A stretch of 64,000 bases of DNA from Dipetalonema caudispina (taxonomy: Eukaryota; Nematoda; Chromadorea; Rhabditida; Onchocercidae), in NCBI GenBank assembly GCA_013365325.1, contig JABVXV010000065.1, forward strand, positions 1 through 64,000. Reading direction: 5' to 3'. The notes under the pieces are model-generated. The model was not told the DNA's origin, searched no databases, and was given only the letters and a program-made list of their open reading frames with translations. A program made the position numbers and the translations under genes. Each line of letters opens with the position of its first letter. The stretch's first letter is position 1. Positions 1-12,941 of this stretch are shown one piece after another.

Positions 1-90
1 AAACAAAGGACAATGTCACAATCATAGCTTAACATATGAACAAAGGACAATGTCACAATCTTATTTTAAGGATATGAACAAAGGATAGTA
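1..90. repeat. 37-bp tandem repeat at left window edge
   Basis: The unit AACAAAGGACAATGTCACAAT is seen from position 2 and again from position 39, with a partial third unit (GAACAAAGGATAGTA) from 76. The period is about 37 bp and the array may continue left of the window. It lies in what should be an intron of the polybromo gene. No coding exon is visible between 90 and the first exon at 666. Confidence 0.8.
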
Positions 91-665
91 CGTTGCTGTC
101 GGATCTGATTTAAGCATATCTTAACCACAGACAACAAAGACGCATTGTTAATATCTCATCTTAGACAAGGATGAGTATAAGTTAAATGGTTTATGTTAAC
201 AATTTATAAGAAGAATTGTTTCATTACGAAATGAAGCATCAATTACCGTAATAATAAGAAATGTATCATTCCTTCGCGAAATTCATTTAGATTTCGCGAC
301 ATGGTGAGCGATATAGATAACGGAATCGTTAATCTGTCGGATTCATTGACTTAACATTTTGTCTTGTGCTTCTTTTTTTAAAAAAAAAATGAAGTTTAAT
401 GAAAGCAATTGAAAAGTTTGATGCGACGAACAATATTTTAACGAAATTTACAGTCTTCAAATCAAATGACAGCTAAATAAGTATTAGAAAGTCTGCTGAA
501 ATTGTTGCATATTTTGAACAGTGATATCGCAATAGGTAGCGGGTCAGTATGGGAACTGATTGACTTAATATTCAAAAAATTGGAAGAATAAATCTCGATC
601 TCTGAGTTTAGAAATTATGCTTTTAGTTAGGCAGGAAATCAGGTAATAATGATTTGACTTTTCAG

Positions 666-3600
666 GATGGTGATATTGTCCTAGATTCAACTGGGCAAGG
701 TGGAATCATTTATCGGGTAAATGATTATGCATATGTAGCACCAGCAAATGAAGAGACAGTTTCGCAACGGCATATTATGAGGATTGAGCGATTGTATCGT
801 GATGGCGATGGACAAACGTTTGCACGTGGTACTTGGTGCTATCGACCGGAAGAGACATTTCATTTAGCTACCCGGAAATTTTGTGAAAATGTTTGTTTTG
901 TCAGTTAGAAATATTGGGTCTCTTTACTTCCTTTTTAATTCTAATTATTTTTATACGCAGCGTTGATAGTTTCTAGAAAAAAAAAAGGTTTTTCCTTCAG
1001 GAAGTATTCCTTACATCCTACTATGATACAGTAACTGTGGATCGTCTTATTGGGAAATGTCACGTTATGCCGATTCGCCAGTTTATGAGACAAAAACCAA
1101 AAGTATTCACTCTGAAAATTTTAAATAAAAATAACTTACTAGTGACAGTTTTTAGATCAAAATAAGGTTACAGATCAAAATCTCCAATATATATACCTCA
1201 TTTTCCTTTATTTTGCATAATTATTCGGGAATGATCACGCTTCCATATCCTTTACCAAGACAGAAAGTATATATATTGTACATATATGAATCAGACTGGG
1301 TATTTGAGTAATGTACTCACGAATATTAGCGTTTCTTGTTTTATTCGGTCTTCTTTAAATCCTTTTGCCGTAGATATTCAGATCATACAAGTATTTGTAA
1401 AATTAGTAAATCACCCTTAATGTTTGGCAGTGTATTTTTATTTTAGGGTTTTGAAGATGGCGACATATACGTATGTGAATGCCGTTATATGGGTCGACAG
1501 CTGCATTTCAAGAAGTTGAAAGTAGGATAATATAAAGGATAATACTTCTATATTCTACTTAATCTATATTAACTTGTTTTTTCTATCGTTGCAGCACTGG
1601 CCGTACCATTTGGAGGACGAGAAAGTAGAATATGTAAAACGAGAGAAACCTCTAACAGTGATAAAACGTGTCACGTCAGTATTTGCAAGCCGAAAAACAT
1701 TTCAGACTCATCCGAGTATGGTGGTTGGCACAAATGATGACGTAAATTTTTAAAATTTCACGCAAAAAGAGCTGTAGGCAATTGCTATACTATTGTGAGA
1801 GTAAGATATTTGCAAAATAGGTCTTTGAGATGAAGCCAAAATAAAATGACTGCATTTCTTTCGAAAATCGAAATTTACGTGCTTTTGGGATGATGGTTCT
1901 GCTGGTCAGTTATCGCACGGTTGTCCCACATGTGTTTTTATGACCGACATCACAGAAAACGTATAGGTTTTTGTTTTTTAAGGAATCGGTTGATTCAGCG
2001 TCATCTTTGGAAGACGATCGTTTAAAAAAATTACCAGCAATATTGGAAAAGGAAAGAGTGGAAGTTGTATGTAGCGGTAAGGTTTTTTGCTGGATTATGA
2101 TTATTTTAGTCAACATTTTAAGGTATTATGGCAAAGTATTTGTTAGTTTTATCAGTTGTTATATTCGTCGGTCATATTTTTAAATGGATGAAATACGTTT
2201 TGTGTTTTGTATATTATCGAGAAATCAGAAACTTCTATTCTGAACTATTGATATGGCATTCAACAAAGAAGCCATACCTGAAAAAATAGGTGCTGCAATT
2301 AGCCATTTATCTTTAATGTAAGAGTAGACATCTTTCAAAAAAAGGATTCGGAAAATTTTCCATTTAACTGTTATTTTATAATGATTAGTTGTTACCTCGC
2401 CTTCAGTAGTTTTTCACTGTTTCATGATTTTGAATTCATTTGAAACTAACTTCAGTATGTAATTTGATTTCTACTATACGAATGAAACAAAAATTTGTCA
2501 TTAGATAATTAAACTCTGTATTTTAAGAAGTATGTAAAAAATCGCTTCCTTATTAAAGATAGCTGCGCGAGACTTAGATGCTCTGATTCTTCCCCTGCTT
2601 AGTTCATCCGTTGTTTAATGGTAAAATGTAGTAATAATTTATCGGGTAAGAAAATGGTCTTATCGTAACTGCTGCTTCTTTCTTACTTTTGGATTTTAGA
2701 CATACCAGAAGAATTTGCCAATAAATCGATGATCTTTTACGAACAAATGCAATACAACGATCGTTGGTATCAGTTAGGAGATTTCGTTTATGTGTATAAT
2801 CCGTTAAAAAATCGAAATGCAATATTACGGGTTGATAAACTGTGGAAAACGGTTGAGTAAGTATTACTTCTTTATCACGAAGTTTCACGCAATTTTTTTT
2901 TTTTTTTTTTTTTTTTTGCTCCTACAAGACTTGATAAGAAGTTTCGTAGCCCCTAAATTTACTTCCGGGATATCTAAAAAGCTTTTCAGGGGTGATGGAT
3001 TTTTTTCTGGTCCGTATTTTGCACGTCCTCGTGAAATCAAACACGAACCGGCACGGATGTTCTACAAGCAAGAAGTGTTTGCTGTCGATCAGCCGGATAT
3101 AACCATTCCACTGGAAAATGTTCAAGGATTTTGCGCAGTCATGCCTGTTAAAGAATACACCAAAGGTTGCAATGCAGTAAATGCTTAACTGAATGAGTGG
3201 ATAATTATATGTCATAACTTGTACTATAATATTATTTTCCTGCATCTTTTAACGAACCACATCTGTAGGGAGGTTTGCTTTGAAAACGGGCAGATTAGTG
3301 GTAATGTTACCTGATGCTTGAGATGTTGTGGAGATTTCCCTGTTTATGAAAGTCTCCATTATTAAATTGTGACTTGAAATGTAAAATTTAGGTTTTTTAA
3401 GAAAAAAATTTCAAATGTTAATTTCTAAAATCAAATGCATGGAAATTCAAAGTCTCAAAGAGTGCGATTTTCCGTCTCCCCTAGTTATCATTTGAAACTA
3501 TTGTTGTAAATGTTTGTCACTTTTTTTTTTTTCAGGACGACCAACGGAAATTGATGAATCTGATGTATACGTTGTGGAAAGTAAAGTACGAGGTCACGAA

Positions 3601-6112
3601 GATGGTGGTAAACGGTGCAGTTTAACAGGTTGTAAACCGTCGCACTACGCATCAAAAAATGTTGCGAACGACTGTACGGTAGAATCGACAAATGAGCAGA
3701 AGACTTCACTAAAAAGTGATACGGATCAGTTACCGATAACCGCAAAAACGAAGACAGAAGACTTCCATTCGAATGTTCCATCTACTTCGAAAGGTATTGC
3801 AGAACAGCCTGATACTATCACGAAAATGGGAACTGTGTCGGCTTCGTTTTCGAGTATCTCGGTCGATGATGACAATAGCAGTGGGTCGAATCAAGCTGCG
3901 GGTGTCATGCGTAACATTCCTAATTCCGTTGACCAAGAAGAACCGATGAATGATGCATACGCCAAAAAACTGAAGCATTCCTTGAAGGTAGATTATTCAA
4001 TTTCACAAATGAATTCTCGTCTTCATATGTTTATTCGTTCCTTCTACGTAGATAAGACTTTTAGAGTTTTTTCCAAATTAACCGAATACTTCGTGAGCAT
4101 GGGTTTGAGATATTGATACTTGACCATGTACGGTCGACGTATCCCGTTAGATATCTAAATAATTTCGGAAGCGATGAAAGAAGGGATTTTAGTTTTTTTT
4201 GATAATTTCCCAATATCATTTTGGTATTACTTCAAGGTAATTGTGGCTTTCATTGGTTAAAATTGAAGATTCTGATAAACCGATACCCTGTAAGAAAGAC
4301 GTGATTTTACCTTATTTCGTATTTCTTTCCTGCAAGCGTGTTACCATGTTCCTCTAAGTTCTTATATAGCCTCGTGGAGATCTTTTGATTTCTGTGCCCT
4401 ACAAGTAACCGCCGACGTGAGGGGACAAACAGTAGTGGCGAGTAACGGATATGTCAGGTTATTTTGACATAAGCCAAGCTGCCACCAACATCTACAATTT
4501 GATATAGACGGGCAGTTGTTTGAAATGTTATAATTTAAGTATGAAGAGCGCGCTCATTGCGGATAATTCAACAGAAATTGAAAATGAGAGGGAGAGAGGG
4601 AGAGAATTCATGGGAATGAGTGTATGTACACATGTGTCTCTTTGTGTGATGTGGGAAAATGATGCGGAAGGGGAAAAGGGTTAATGAATGTCGAGCAAAT
4701 TAGTACCCCTGACTATGCGCATACACCCAGCGTTGGTCGGATCGATATTGTTCGTGGGGGACACTTGGAGATGGTAATAAGGCTGCGTGTGGTACTTACA
4801 AAATGATCTGATGAGACGTTTAGTACGAATCAAATCACAATCTATGGTATCATAGCATGTGGTGTAAAGTATTAGGAAGATGAAGTGAGAAGGCGTCGAA
4901 CTTCTGAAACACACACATAACACGGCAAATTTTCGGAATAAACATTGCCTGTTAGCAGAAGATGTGGGAGGAAGAGGAGGAGGAGGAGGAGAAGGGTTGA
5001 TGCTGTTGACGGGTCGTGTAATCGACAGAAGAAATTTTGTCATATGGAGAGGAAGAGAAGGATGCATTTGACGAGATACGGTGTAACTGAAGAGATACAT
5101 GGGTGAATAGAATTAATTTCTCTGTGTTAGAATGGGAATATCTCTGTGGGTTCCTACCTCTCTTCTTCACAGAGAGCATAAAGGCACAGAGATGAAAAGG
5201 GAAGGAAGGAAGGGTACGTTGTTAACAATGCAACAACTATCGACAATGTCCCGGCACATCGCATCGCATCGCATCGCATCGCATACACACATACACACAT
5301 ATATATGCACGAGGCCTTCCTTGTAGTGATATGAGTAGGGGGGAGGGATTGCGTTGTGTCCATAGCAGTTGTGTATTGCCGAGCCTATCCCTTTGTTTAG
5401 TGGAAAGTACCCAGGCTTGTCTCTATGTGTTTCCATACACAGACGTATACACACGATAGATAGGGGTAGGATGATGCTGTTAACGGGTGTTGTTGACGTT
5501 GACACACAACCGATGTGCCACCAAAGGTGTTGTTGACCGTCTAGGATATCTCGTTAGGTGCGCCTCTAACAGGACCGTTGCTACCACTGCTACCGTCGTT
5601 GTAACCATCGCTACCACTACAACCACTATTACCGCCTACTGCTACCATCAGCTGAAGCGATATCTGGATGAACTGCAGCAGAGTCGCCTACATCTTTAAG
5701 CTTACCCGTTCCTTCCCCCCCGCCACACCCTTCTTCCCCTTTTCCCTGCCTTCCTCCCGCTACTACAACTATCACTGACAAGAGTAGAAGGAGCAGCAAC
5801 CTTTTCCATGCGACACGGCGGCACTTTATAATGAGCCAGCCGGCAGTAAGCAATGGCAACAACAAAAACAACAACAATAGAATAGCGGCACTGGTATCTG
5901 CTATCATTGGATTACTAGCTTCCAGCACCGTGACCTGTAACCGATGCAGCCAGTGGTACTGCTCTAGCGTTCTCGTTATTGTTGTTGTTGTCGTCATCAT
6001 CTTCATCGTCTCTGCCGATGCAAGTAAATACGATAGCTGATGCTGTAGCTGCAGCTATCTTGTGTCACATTGCCATAGGCTCTCTGTATACATATATGTA
6101 TGTGTGCGTGTC

Positions 6113-6145
<33 letters not shown>

Positions 6146-9100
6146 CATTGTCATTGTTGTCTTTTTTTTCCTTTTCATAGTATTGGAATGGTTGTTTACG
6201 TATGGATTAAAGCGCCTTTATTTATTTATTTATTTTTTTCTTTTTTGCTTTTGTTTCAAATATGTTTGATGTAATAGTAGCAGTAATAGTAGTTGTAGGA
6301 CTACTACTCTCTATACAGTTGAAATGTATGTGATGGTAGTTACTGTGAAATGTTAGGTAGTGATAATGATGGATACTGTATCAAAGGACAATAATATCTA
6401 GTTCAGTTATTGTTATAGGGTAAGTGCACATGTGTATGTTACTTCACTAATCATGAAATGTTTGTCTTTTCTTGCTCTTATGTACTATAAAATATGACCG
6501 GAAATACAGTTGTAGCGCAGTGGATCATTTGACAGTGATAATGTGATGCGTAACTCACAACAAACTGTATACTAGTTGGTGAAATAGAACTTTTTATAGT
6601 ATTGTGTACACAAGGTAGGTAGTTTCATTGACTACATAGTAATAATTAGCCGATAAGATTGCATGTTACCTATTGCTTGAACATACTGTATGATGAGTCG
6701 TCATAGTTGGAGGATGTGAAAGGAAGTTTGATGAGTGAAATGTACCACAGAATAAATGTATAAGTGATGAATCATTGGGATTAAGTTAAAAAACGTATTG
6801 TTTTTTCCTTATCTTCAATATTGTCTAATCTTTCCAGTGATCAGTATAAATTCATCATTATGACCAGATAATATTGATTAGTATAGTCATTTTAACATCA
6901 TCAAGTGAGAGAATATATTCTTATGCGCTTTACGTGTATTGTTTTAAAAATAAAAAGTTCTGATGTCAGTATCTTTTCAGACTTACAACTTATCATCGGA
7001 AGTCCTGGAACCGGAAATTTACTATTTCAAAACTCCAATCATCATGGAAAAGGTTTGTTATTTTTCAAGGATTCACTTTGTGCATATATTTAAATTGAAG
7101 GAGAAAAAAGTATTTCGTTTGAAGAACTTTTGTTGTACAAATCATTACTTGTGGGTTGTTGTATCATTTCTTTCCCCCATTGATATTTTCCATAAGTTTC
7201 GGAAACTTTGTTTAATTATTCACAAAAGCTCAATTTATGTTTTTAGAAAAATCGGATGTTCATATTTAGTATTTTCTGTTTTCTGTGTGGGTAGTACAAA
7301 ATTCTCTGAATGTAAAGTAGGGAACAAAATGTTGTCGCTATAAATCTTAAATGATATAATAAAGTTTCATGTTGTGTTGGTATGTCAAGTATAAGTGAAT
7401 GTTGAGATTAACTCTAAATATTAATTTAAATTTGTATTCTAACATTTCTCAGAAGTTTTTCAAGGGTTATCATTAGTGGATGTTATTTAGAAAAATGAAA
7501 TATCCTATTCATAGAGTTCGATCATCCTGTCGGAGGAGTAGATGCCAAGTGTTGAGAGATATAATAACAATACTTCTTAGTTAAGCAAACGTAGTAATTT
7601 GTTCAGTTTATTAAATTTTTCTTCTGTATATGATCATAAATTTTCAACCTTGATCATCCACTTCATCACTTATAATACGTCAACAATTATGTCAAGAGAA
7701 GAATTAGAAACAGTAATTTGTGGTCATCGAACTTGAGCAGTAGCCGACGATTTAGTTTGAGGTTCCTCTTGCTAATAAGCTCTCATGTCCTTTCCTTTAC
7801 TCAGCCCCTTATATTTCCTCCCATATCATCCTGTCTATTCTAGCATTAACATTGCTCGCGTCCGCTTACTGCTTTCTCTCTCAATAATTCACTTCTTTCA
7901 CCTCTCAGCAAATATAATAAGCAAAGTGCCGCTGTACATTTATGAACGGGCAGTGAGAGAGAAAGAGGAAGAATTAGTTCTTTCGTAACATTTAAATGCA
8001 TTAAAAAATTTCAGATCTAGTTAATTTTCCTCCTAAACTAATAGTTTTTCGTAATTAAACCTTAAGATCTATTTTCATTTGCAAGTTTGAAATTGTTCCG
8101 TTGTCGTGGAGTTGTGTAACGGGTGAGAATAGAGGAGGAGAGAATTCGCGTGTTATGAAGATTACAACTGAGTTTTTCATTAGAAGGGAGTGGGCGAAAT
8201 AGAAATATTTCACTTATGATGAAGCGAGACGAGATGATTAATTGACTTTGGTATTAAGATATAATTTTTCTTCATCACATTCTTTTTTTTTCCTTGGTCA
8301 GGTTGTCGTTAACGAATTTATTATGGGGGCTAAGAAAATGGAAGAAAGAATGGGAAAATTTTACAACTCATGAAGCATGAATGAGAAGGAGAAAGTGATA
8401 TGGTTGAAAATTTTTGTTAAATTCAGTTGTTCAAGTCGATATGAAGAGATATATGGATTAGATCGATATCAGGAAGATATATGAATTATGTTGATTAGAT
8501 CAGCAGAAGTGACCTTTCTCCATCATCAAATAACATTCAACATAACAGAAATACATTTATTCAAACCCGTATTTGAGAGCAGAAAAATATTATCTTTATT
8601 GTGTAAGATGTCTCCTGAACAGATACAAGCACTACTGCAGATTTGCAGGGTGAAAGAGATATATTGAAAATAGTGTCCTAGGAGAATCACGATTTAAGGT
8701 CATTTTATTTCATATTTAATGAAGTTTAAGTGTCGTATGTAACTTTACATGATTAGGAATGACAGTATTTTTTTTTTTTTTTGATTTCAAAAAAATAATG
8801 CCAGTACAAAATCCATATTAAAAAGTAGCAAGTATGAGCCACTTGGTTATTTGTACATTTTCATTACAAAGCATTTGAATGACAGTGTTTACATATATGA
8901 AAAAATTTCAAAAAGACAATGGTTGGAAGTCATACCAAGAAGTATGTATATATATGTATATAGTTTTTTTCCAATCTTTATTTCCATTTTGCAGGAGATG
9001 TCACCTTTACTAATGCATGCTGCAAATTCATCAGTGCCAATGGAGCCGTTAGATGATATGGATGAAACAGCTTCGGAATCAAATGATGGCACGGAACACA

Positions 9101-12100
9101 CGGCTGCAGCTACTGCCACTCCTGGAAAAGTATTTAAATATGAATTTGTCTCGAATTTGGCATTTTCTGTGGGTCTAGCAGTTGAAATTTTTTTCCCGGT
9201 AGTGAGTAGATGTGGTGCATGTTTAATTTTCCAGAAAGAGGCTCATGATGTTAGCTGTTTAAACGGTAATTTCAGGAATTGGTGACATGGTTAGCGGCAC
9301 AGCCAAAACTTAATGCTCGATCCAAAAGTGGTTATATCTTATTTTCGGCTGAAGTCCGGAAAAAGGTGATGCAGGAAAATCCTGAAGCTGGTTTTGGTGA
9401 AGTTAGCAAAATTGTAGGCATTGAGGTAATAACGTACTTCCGTTACCGACAGTAAACTGACTTCCTAAATTTCGAGGACAGAAGCCTAGCTCAGTTACGC
9501 TTTATGTGAGTTTAGTGGCGTATGTCATTTTTTTTTCCTTTATAGTGGAAGAAACTGTCAGAAGAACAGAAAAAACAGTATGAAATCAGAGCAGAATATA
9601 TTGCAAATGAGCGAGCGAAACAAGAAGCACGTGAGCCACCTCATATGCGAATTTTAGTAAGTGGTTTTTATTTACAAAATAATTTCCTTCATTTCGTTTT
9701 GGCGATTTGTTCTATTCTAATGTTTTTTAATTCCTAATTTCTTAGTTATACAGTATTAACCTTTTTCGAATAAAAGAAGCTGAGCTTCTTTCAAAAACAT
9801 AAAAAAAAGATAAAGAAGACTTTGATACTGTAGAACAAGTGTGAGCTATATTGTTAAGGCTTGAAATCTTTTGTTTTGATAAAAGTGCATGAACTTCAAA
9901 GTTTAAGCCTGGACAAATTCGGGTGTATATGTGCAAGTGGCAGACGTGTGACTTCCAGTATGATAATCCGGAGGAATTATATGACCACGTAAAAACAATA
10001 CATACTTCCCAGATTGGTAAGCAGTTTTCAGTTAGACATTTTCGAATAATAAATAGAAGCTGCAGGTGGAATTGATAGTTTTTGAATTATCGGTGAGTTG
10101 TAAAAGTCTGATGTTTTTTTGATTAATTTTTTCATTATGTTACTCTCTTTATTTAAAATTCTTTTGCAGTGGTTGATGGTGAGAATCAATTTGTATGCCT
10201 GTGGACATCATGTTTAAAGTATAGGAAAGATGGAAAGTAAGTGGTTTTTGTCAAATACTGTATTAGCATGCTACTGTGATAGCTTGATTGTTTGTCTGTA
10301 ACCTCAGTAATTTCACCTTATCGCTTTCAGACCATTCCCTTCTCTTCCACGCCTTCATCGACATATTAAAGAGAAGCATTTGGCAACGTCAGCCAAATCA
10401 ATATATCCAAATCAGAGGAGCAAGTAATCTTAATCTCGTATTTATAGGTTGTAGTAGTAGAAATTGATTTAAGAAATTCTTCTGAGTTTTCATCTTCATT
10501 TTAGAATTTGATATTTATTAAAGTAGGAATCATATCTTGAGTAATTTATAGGAATTATATCCCAACCTATGTGCCTGGTTCGTCTGCCTCATCAGTTACT
10601 CCTGGAACAACAACTTTCGTAGCCGTTCAGCAACCAGCAAATGGACCTCAACAAGTTCATCAAACTTATACAATTCAACAGGCGCCACTAACATATGTTA
10701 CTCAGGTGAGGCGATTAAGAACTGCTTGATTTTTATTACTACTTTTTATTCCAATCCCTTAATTGACAAATTTACAAATCCAGATAATTCATTGTACATG
10801 TTTAATGCAGCGGAAGTGTGATGTTTAGAAGTCGGTATCATTTGAAATGCGAAACTTACTGCTGGATTCGGTCCTTGTGATTCTTGTTATCTCATTATTG
10901 ACTTTGTATCATCAATGCTTGTATTCGGGATTTCTAGAGTGTTTCTTGATTTCAGGCAGTAGTTTCAACCCATCAAATTGTTGCTAATGGATATGTGAAT
11001 GGGACTGCAGTAGCTGTAGCGCCAACGGCTTATTTGGCAGCTACACCAACCGTCGTTCATACTAATTCCCCTCACGGTTACCATCCATATCAGCAAGTAC
11101 GGCAGGTGAAATTTTATTTTTTTTATTCGAGATTTTGGTTTAGGCATTACTCTTGAAAATATCTTAGCTGCTTGAATTTCTTTGGAATGCATTTGAAATA
11201 AAATTTCGGAAACATAGCATAATTCTGACTCTACATTTCTCTGTTTCTTTGTCTACGTATATTTCTTCTGTCCATCGTCTTTCCTGCTTGTCTGTTTGAC
11301 AGTTCAGTTAGTGACGGTATGAATGAAAACGTCGGAAGTTTGGGGATTCTTGACAATATCTCCTCTTAAACTTCATATCAAAAAGTTATTTGCTACTGGT
11401 GTTCGTGATGACTTTCGCAGTTCTACTCTTTAATCTGTATTCTGTTGTACCATGCTGCGCTATTGAATGTTTTGAAATGTTTCTTTTTGTGTCCTCCGAA
11501 GAATGAGACATTGTATCTTGTCAAACGGATCGGACATTCATTCACGAGGTTAGCACTGAAAATGAAATCTGTGTAAACGCAGTCAGGTGTACTCTTTCAT
11601 GGTGGGTGAGACAGTTGTAATGCTTTGCTCGCGATTTTTGTGTTCTCTACTCTTCTGGCTTCAGTGAACTCTTTTTTCATACATTTTTGATCATATCGGT
11701 TGTCTCAGCATTAACAAAACAGCAACACTAGTGTTATGTATATATAATCATATCATGTATGCTTTAGGCATATATATATATATACATATACATATGGTTA
11801 AACTTCAGTTTTCAAAGTCTTTGATGAGAAGAGCGGAATAAATCCACAACTTTAATATATGGTGGCACCGATTTGCCCCACCTCCTCTCCCTCCATTCTC
11901 CATTTCCTGACTCTTATTTGAATAAACTTGTCTGTTGTATAATTCTCTTCGACTTCTCCATAATTTTGTCGCTAGTGGAGAAGGATCGGCATACGAGAAA
12001 ATATCTTTTTACTATTTCATGCTGTTAATGTCGTAAGAACTTTGTAATCATTTCCAGTTTTTTCGTCTTTCTTTTAGAACAGCTTGTGGGAAGAGATAAA

Positions 12101-12941
12101 AGAGTTGGAAAGCTTGTTTCCAAAAATACTCGTTTTAGCTGTAATATGCAGTGATACAGTTAAATATTCCCATTAGGTCACGGCATCGACTGCTCAACCA
12201 ATTGCTGTGGCAGCTCAGAACTACACAGCAGTACCACTGCAAACAGTGAGTTATACGGCACCATCTACCTCACAACAACCATCGCCTGTAATAACCGATC
12301 CAGGTCGAACTATTGTTCAAGCTCCAAAACCGGCGCAACCGGTATTCATTGCTCCTCCGAATACCGTACAAATCAAGAGGGTTATGCATTCCGAAGTTTA
12401 TCTAAAGTATGTTTTAACTTTTTCTCGGTTTTTCATATTAATTTTTTTTTTTTTTTTTTGTTCGCACTTCCAACACTTAATATGTAGTGATTTATCGATA
12501 CGAAGCGGCGTAGCAGTCATGGCTGTACGGTACGACATGTAAATTGTTGGATGAGTTACAATAAGAAAGTTTTTTGAGTTTCAGATATATAGAATCTTTA
12601 TCAACCAGTCAACAAAGAACTGTTAGTAAATATAGCAGGAGTTTACTGGCGAATCAAAGGAATACAACGCCACCACAGAAGATTTCGACAACACAATGGC
12701 TGAAAGTGAGCTGCTTTTATAGTTTCTCAATAGTTATAAGTAAAGTTTTCCAATGAAAATTTTCTGCTAAATTCAAACCAGATGATTAATTGGATTCGAA
12801 GGTTGCGTAATATTTCAGGAAGCTAAAGACAATGGTGTCAGGGATGAAGAAGTGGTGAAAGCATTATGGCGGTTGCGTGATGCTTTATTAGAAAGTACGG
12901 TGAATATAGCACGTGAAATGGATTATACTGGTCCGCTATAA
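666..12941 (+). CDS. pbrm-1: Polybromo (PBAF chromatin-remodelling subunit), 3' part; bromodomain exons outside window
   Basis: Polybromo targets the SWI/SNF-type PBAF complex to acetylated nucleosomes in the nucleus. I read 20 exons: 666-890, 1001-1102, 1447-1521, 1595-1741, 1983-2076, 2700-2856, 2990-3165, 3536-3987, 6981-7052, 8995-9129, 9276-9425, 9546-9656, 9908-10016, 10170-10236, 10331-10423, 10552-10705, 10956-11105, 12177-12406, 12585-12705 and 12819-12941. Phases all agree and give 980 residues plus stop. In fragment numbering: BAH 1 about 1-140 (DGDIVLDSTG to DGDIYVCECRY); BAH 2 about 215-350 (GPYFARPREIKHEPARMFYK, then RPTEIDESDVYVVESK); a Ser/Thr-rich linker; HMG box about 563-625 (SGYILFSAEVRKKV, GEVSKIVGIEWKKLSEEQK); two C-x4-C...H-x4-H zinc fingers about 641-700; an Ala/Thr/Gln/Pro-rich region; and the conserved tail HSEVYLKYIESLS...VVKALWRLRDALLEST. 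The domain order matches metazoan polybromo. The six bromodomains expected upstream are not in this window, so the true start lies to the left. Confidence 0.93.
5257..5284. repeat. (GCATC)n pentanucleotide microsatellite
   Basis: About 5.6 perfect copies of a 5-bp unit lie inside the polybromo intron, followed directly by a short CA/TA-rich stretch. Confidence 0.9.
6113..6144. repeat. (TTG)n trinucleotide microsatellite
   Basis: About 10 perfect GTT/TTG units lie in the same polybromo intron. They are followed by imperfect TCATTG units and then T-rich DNA. Confidence 0.9.
7053..8994 (+). other. Polybromo intron, nothing recognised
   Basis: This intron lies between the exon ending TPIIMEK (donor GTTTGT) and the exon starting EMSPLLMHAA (acceptor TTTTGCAG). 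It is AT-rich. I see no coding exon, repeat array or RNA gene in it. Confidence 0.6.
11106..12176 (+). other. Polybromo intron, nothing recognised
   Basis: A 1.07-kb intron within the Ala/Thr/Gln-rich C-terminal region, phase 0 on both sides (CAG|GTGAAA to ATTAG|GTCACG). It holds a short TA run near 11771 and no other structure that I can support. Confidence 0.6.

Larger units (their letters stand above)
3988..6980 (+). other. Large polybromo intron with GC-richer simple-sequence DNA
   Basis: This intron separates the BAH 2/linker exon (donor AAG|GTAGAT at 3988) from a 24-codon exon at 6981 (acceptor TTTTCAG). It is far less AT-rich than the intergenic DNA, notably about 4.4-6.1 kb. It carries GGA runs near 4970, a GCATC pentamer array, ACC/ACT-type cryptic triplets near 5580-5640 and a TTG array near 6113. 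Open frames here, such as 5831-6040 (+) and 5629-6006 (-), follow the triplet repeats and I do not call them genes. Confidence 0.6.

Noticed and set aside
654..908. ATG at 654 as a start of the BAH protein
   Set aside because: The TTCAG acceptor at 661-665 and family alignment show that the coding exon begins at 666. The upstream codons are intron, and bromodomain exons are expected further left.
3514..3535. ATG-like start before RPTEIDESDVY
   Set aside because: It falls in the poly-T tract of a 3' splice site. The exon starts at 3536 in the phase left by the exon ending at 3165.
5629..6040. Overlapping frames on both strands with hydrophobic stretches (5629-6006 minus, 5831-6040 plus)
   Set aside because: The hydrophobic runs arise from GTT/CAA and related triplet repeats. 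A donor near 6025 would not match the phase of the next polybromo exon.
7510..7560. GAGTTCGATCATCC as a tRNA B-box
   Set aside because: No matching A-box or cloverleaf could be folded around it.
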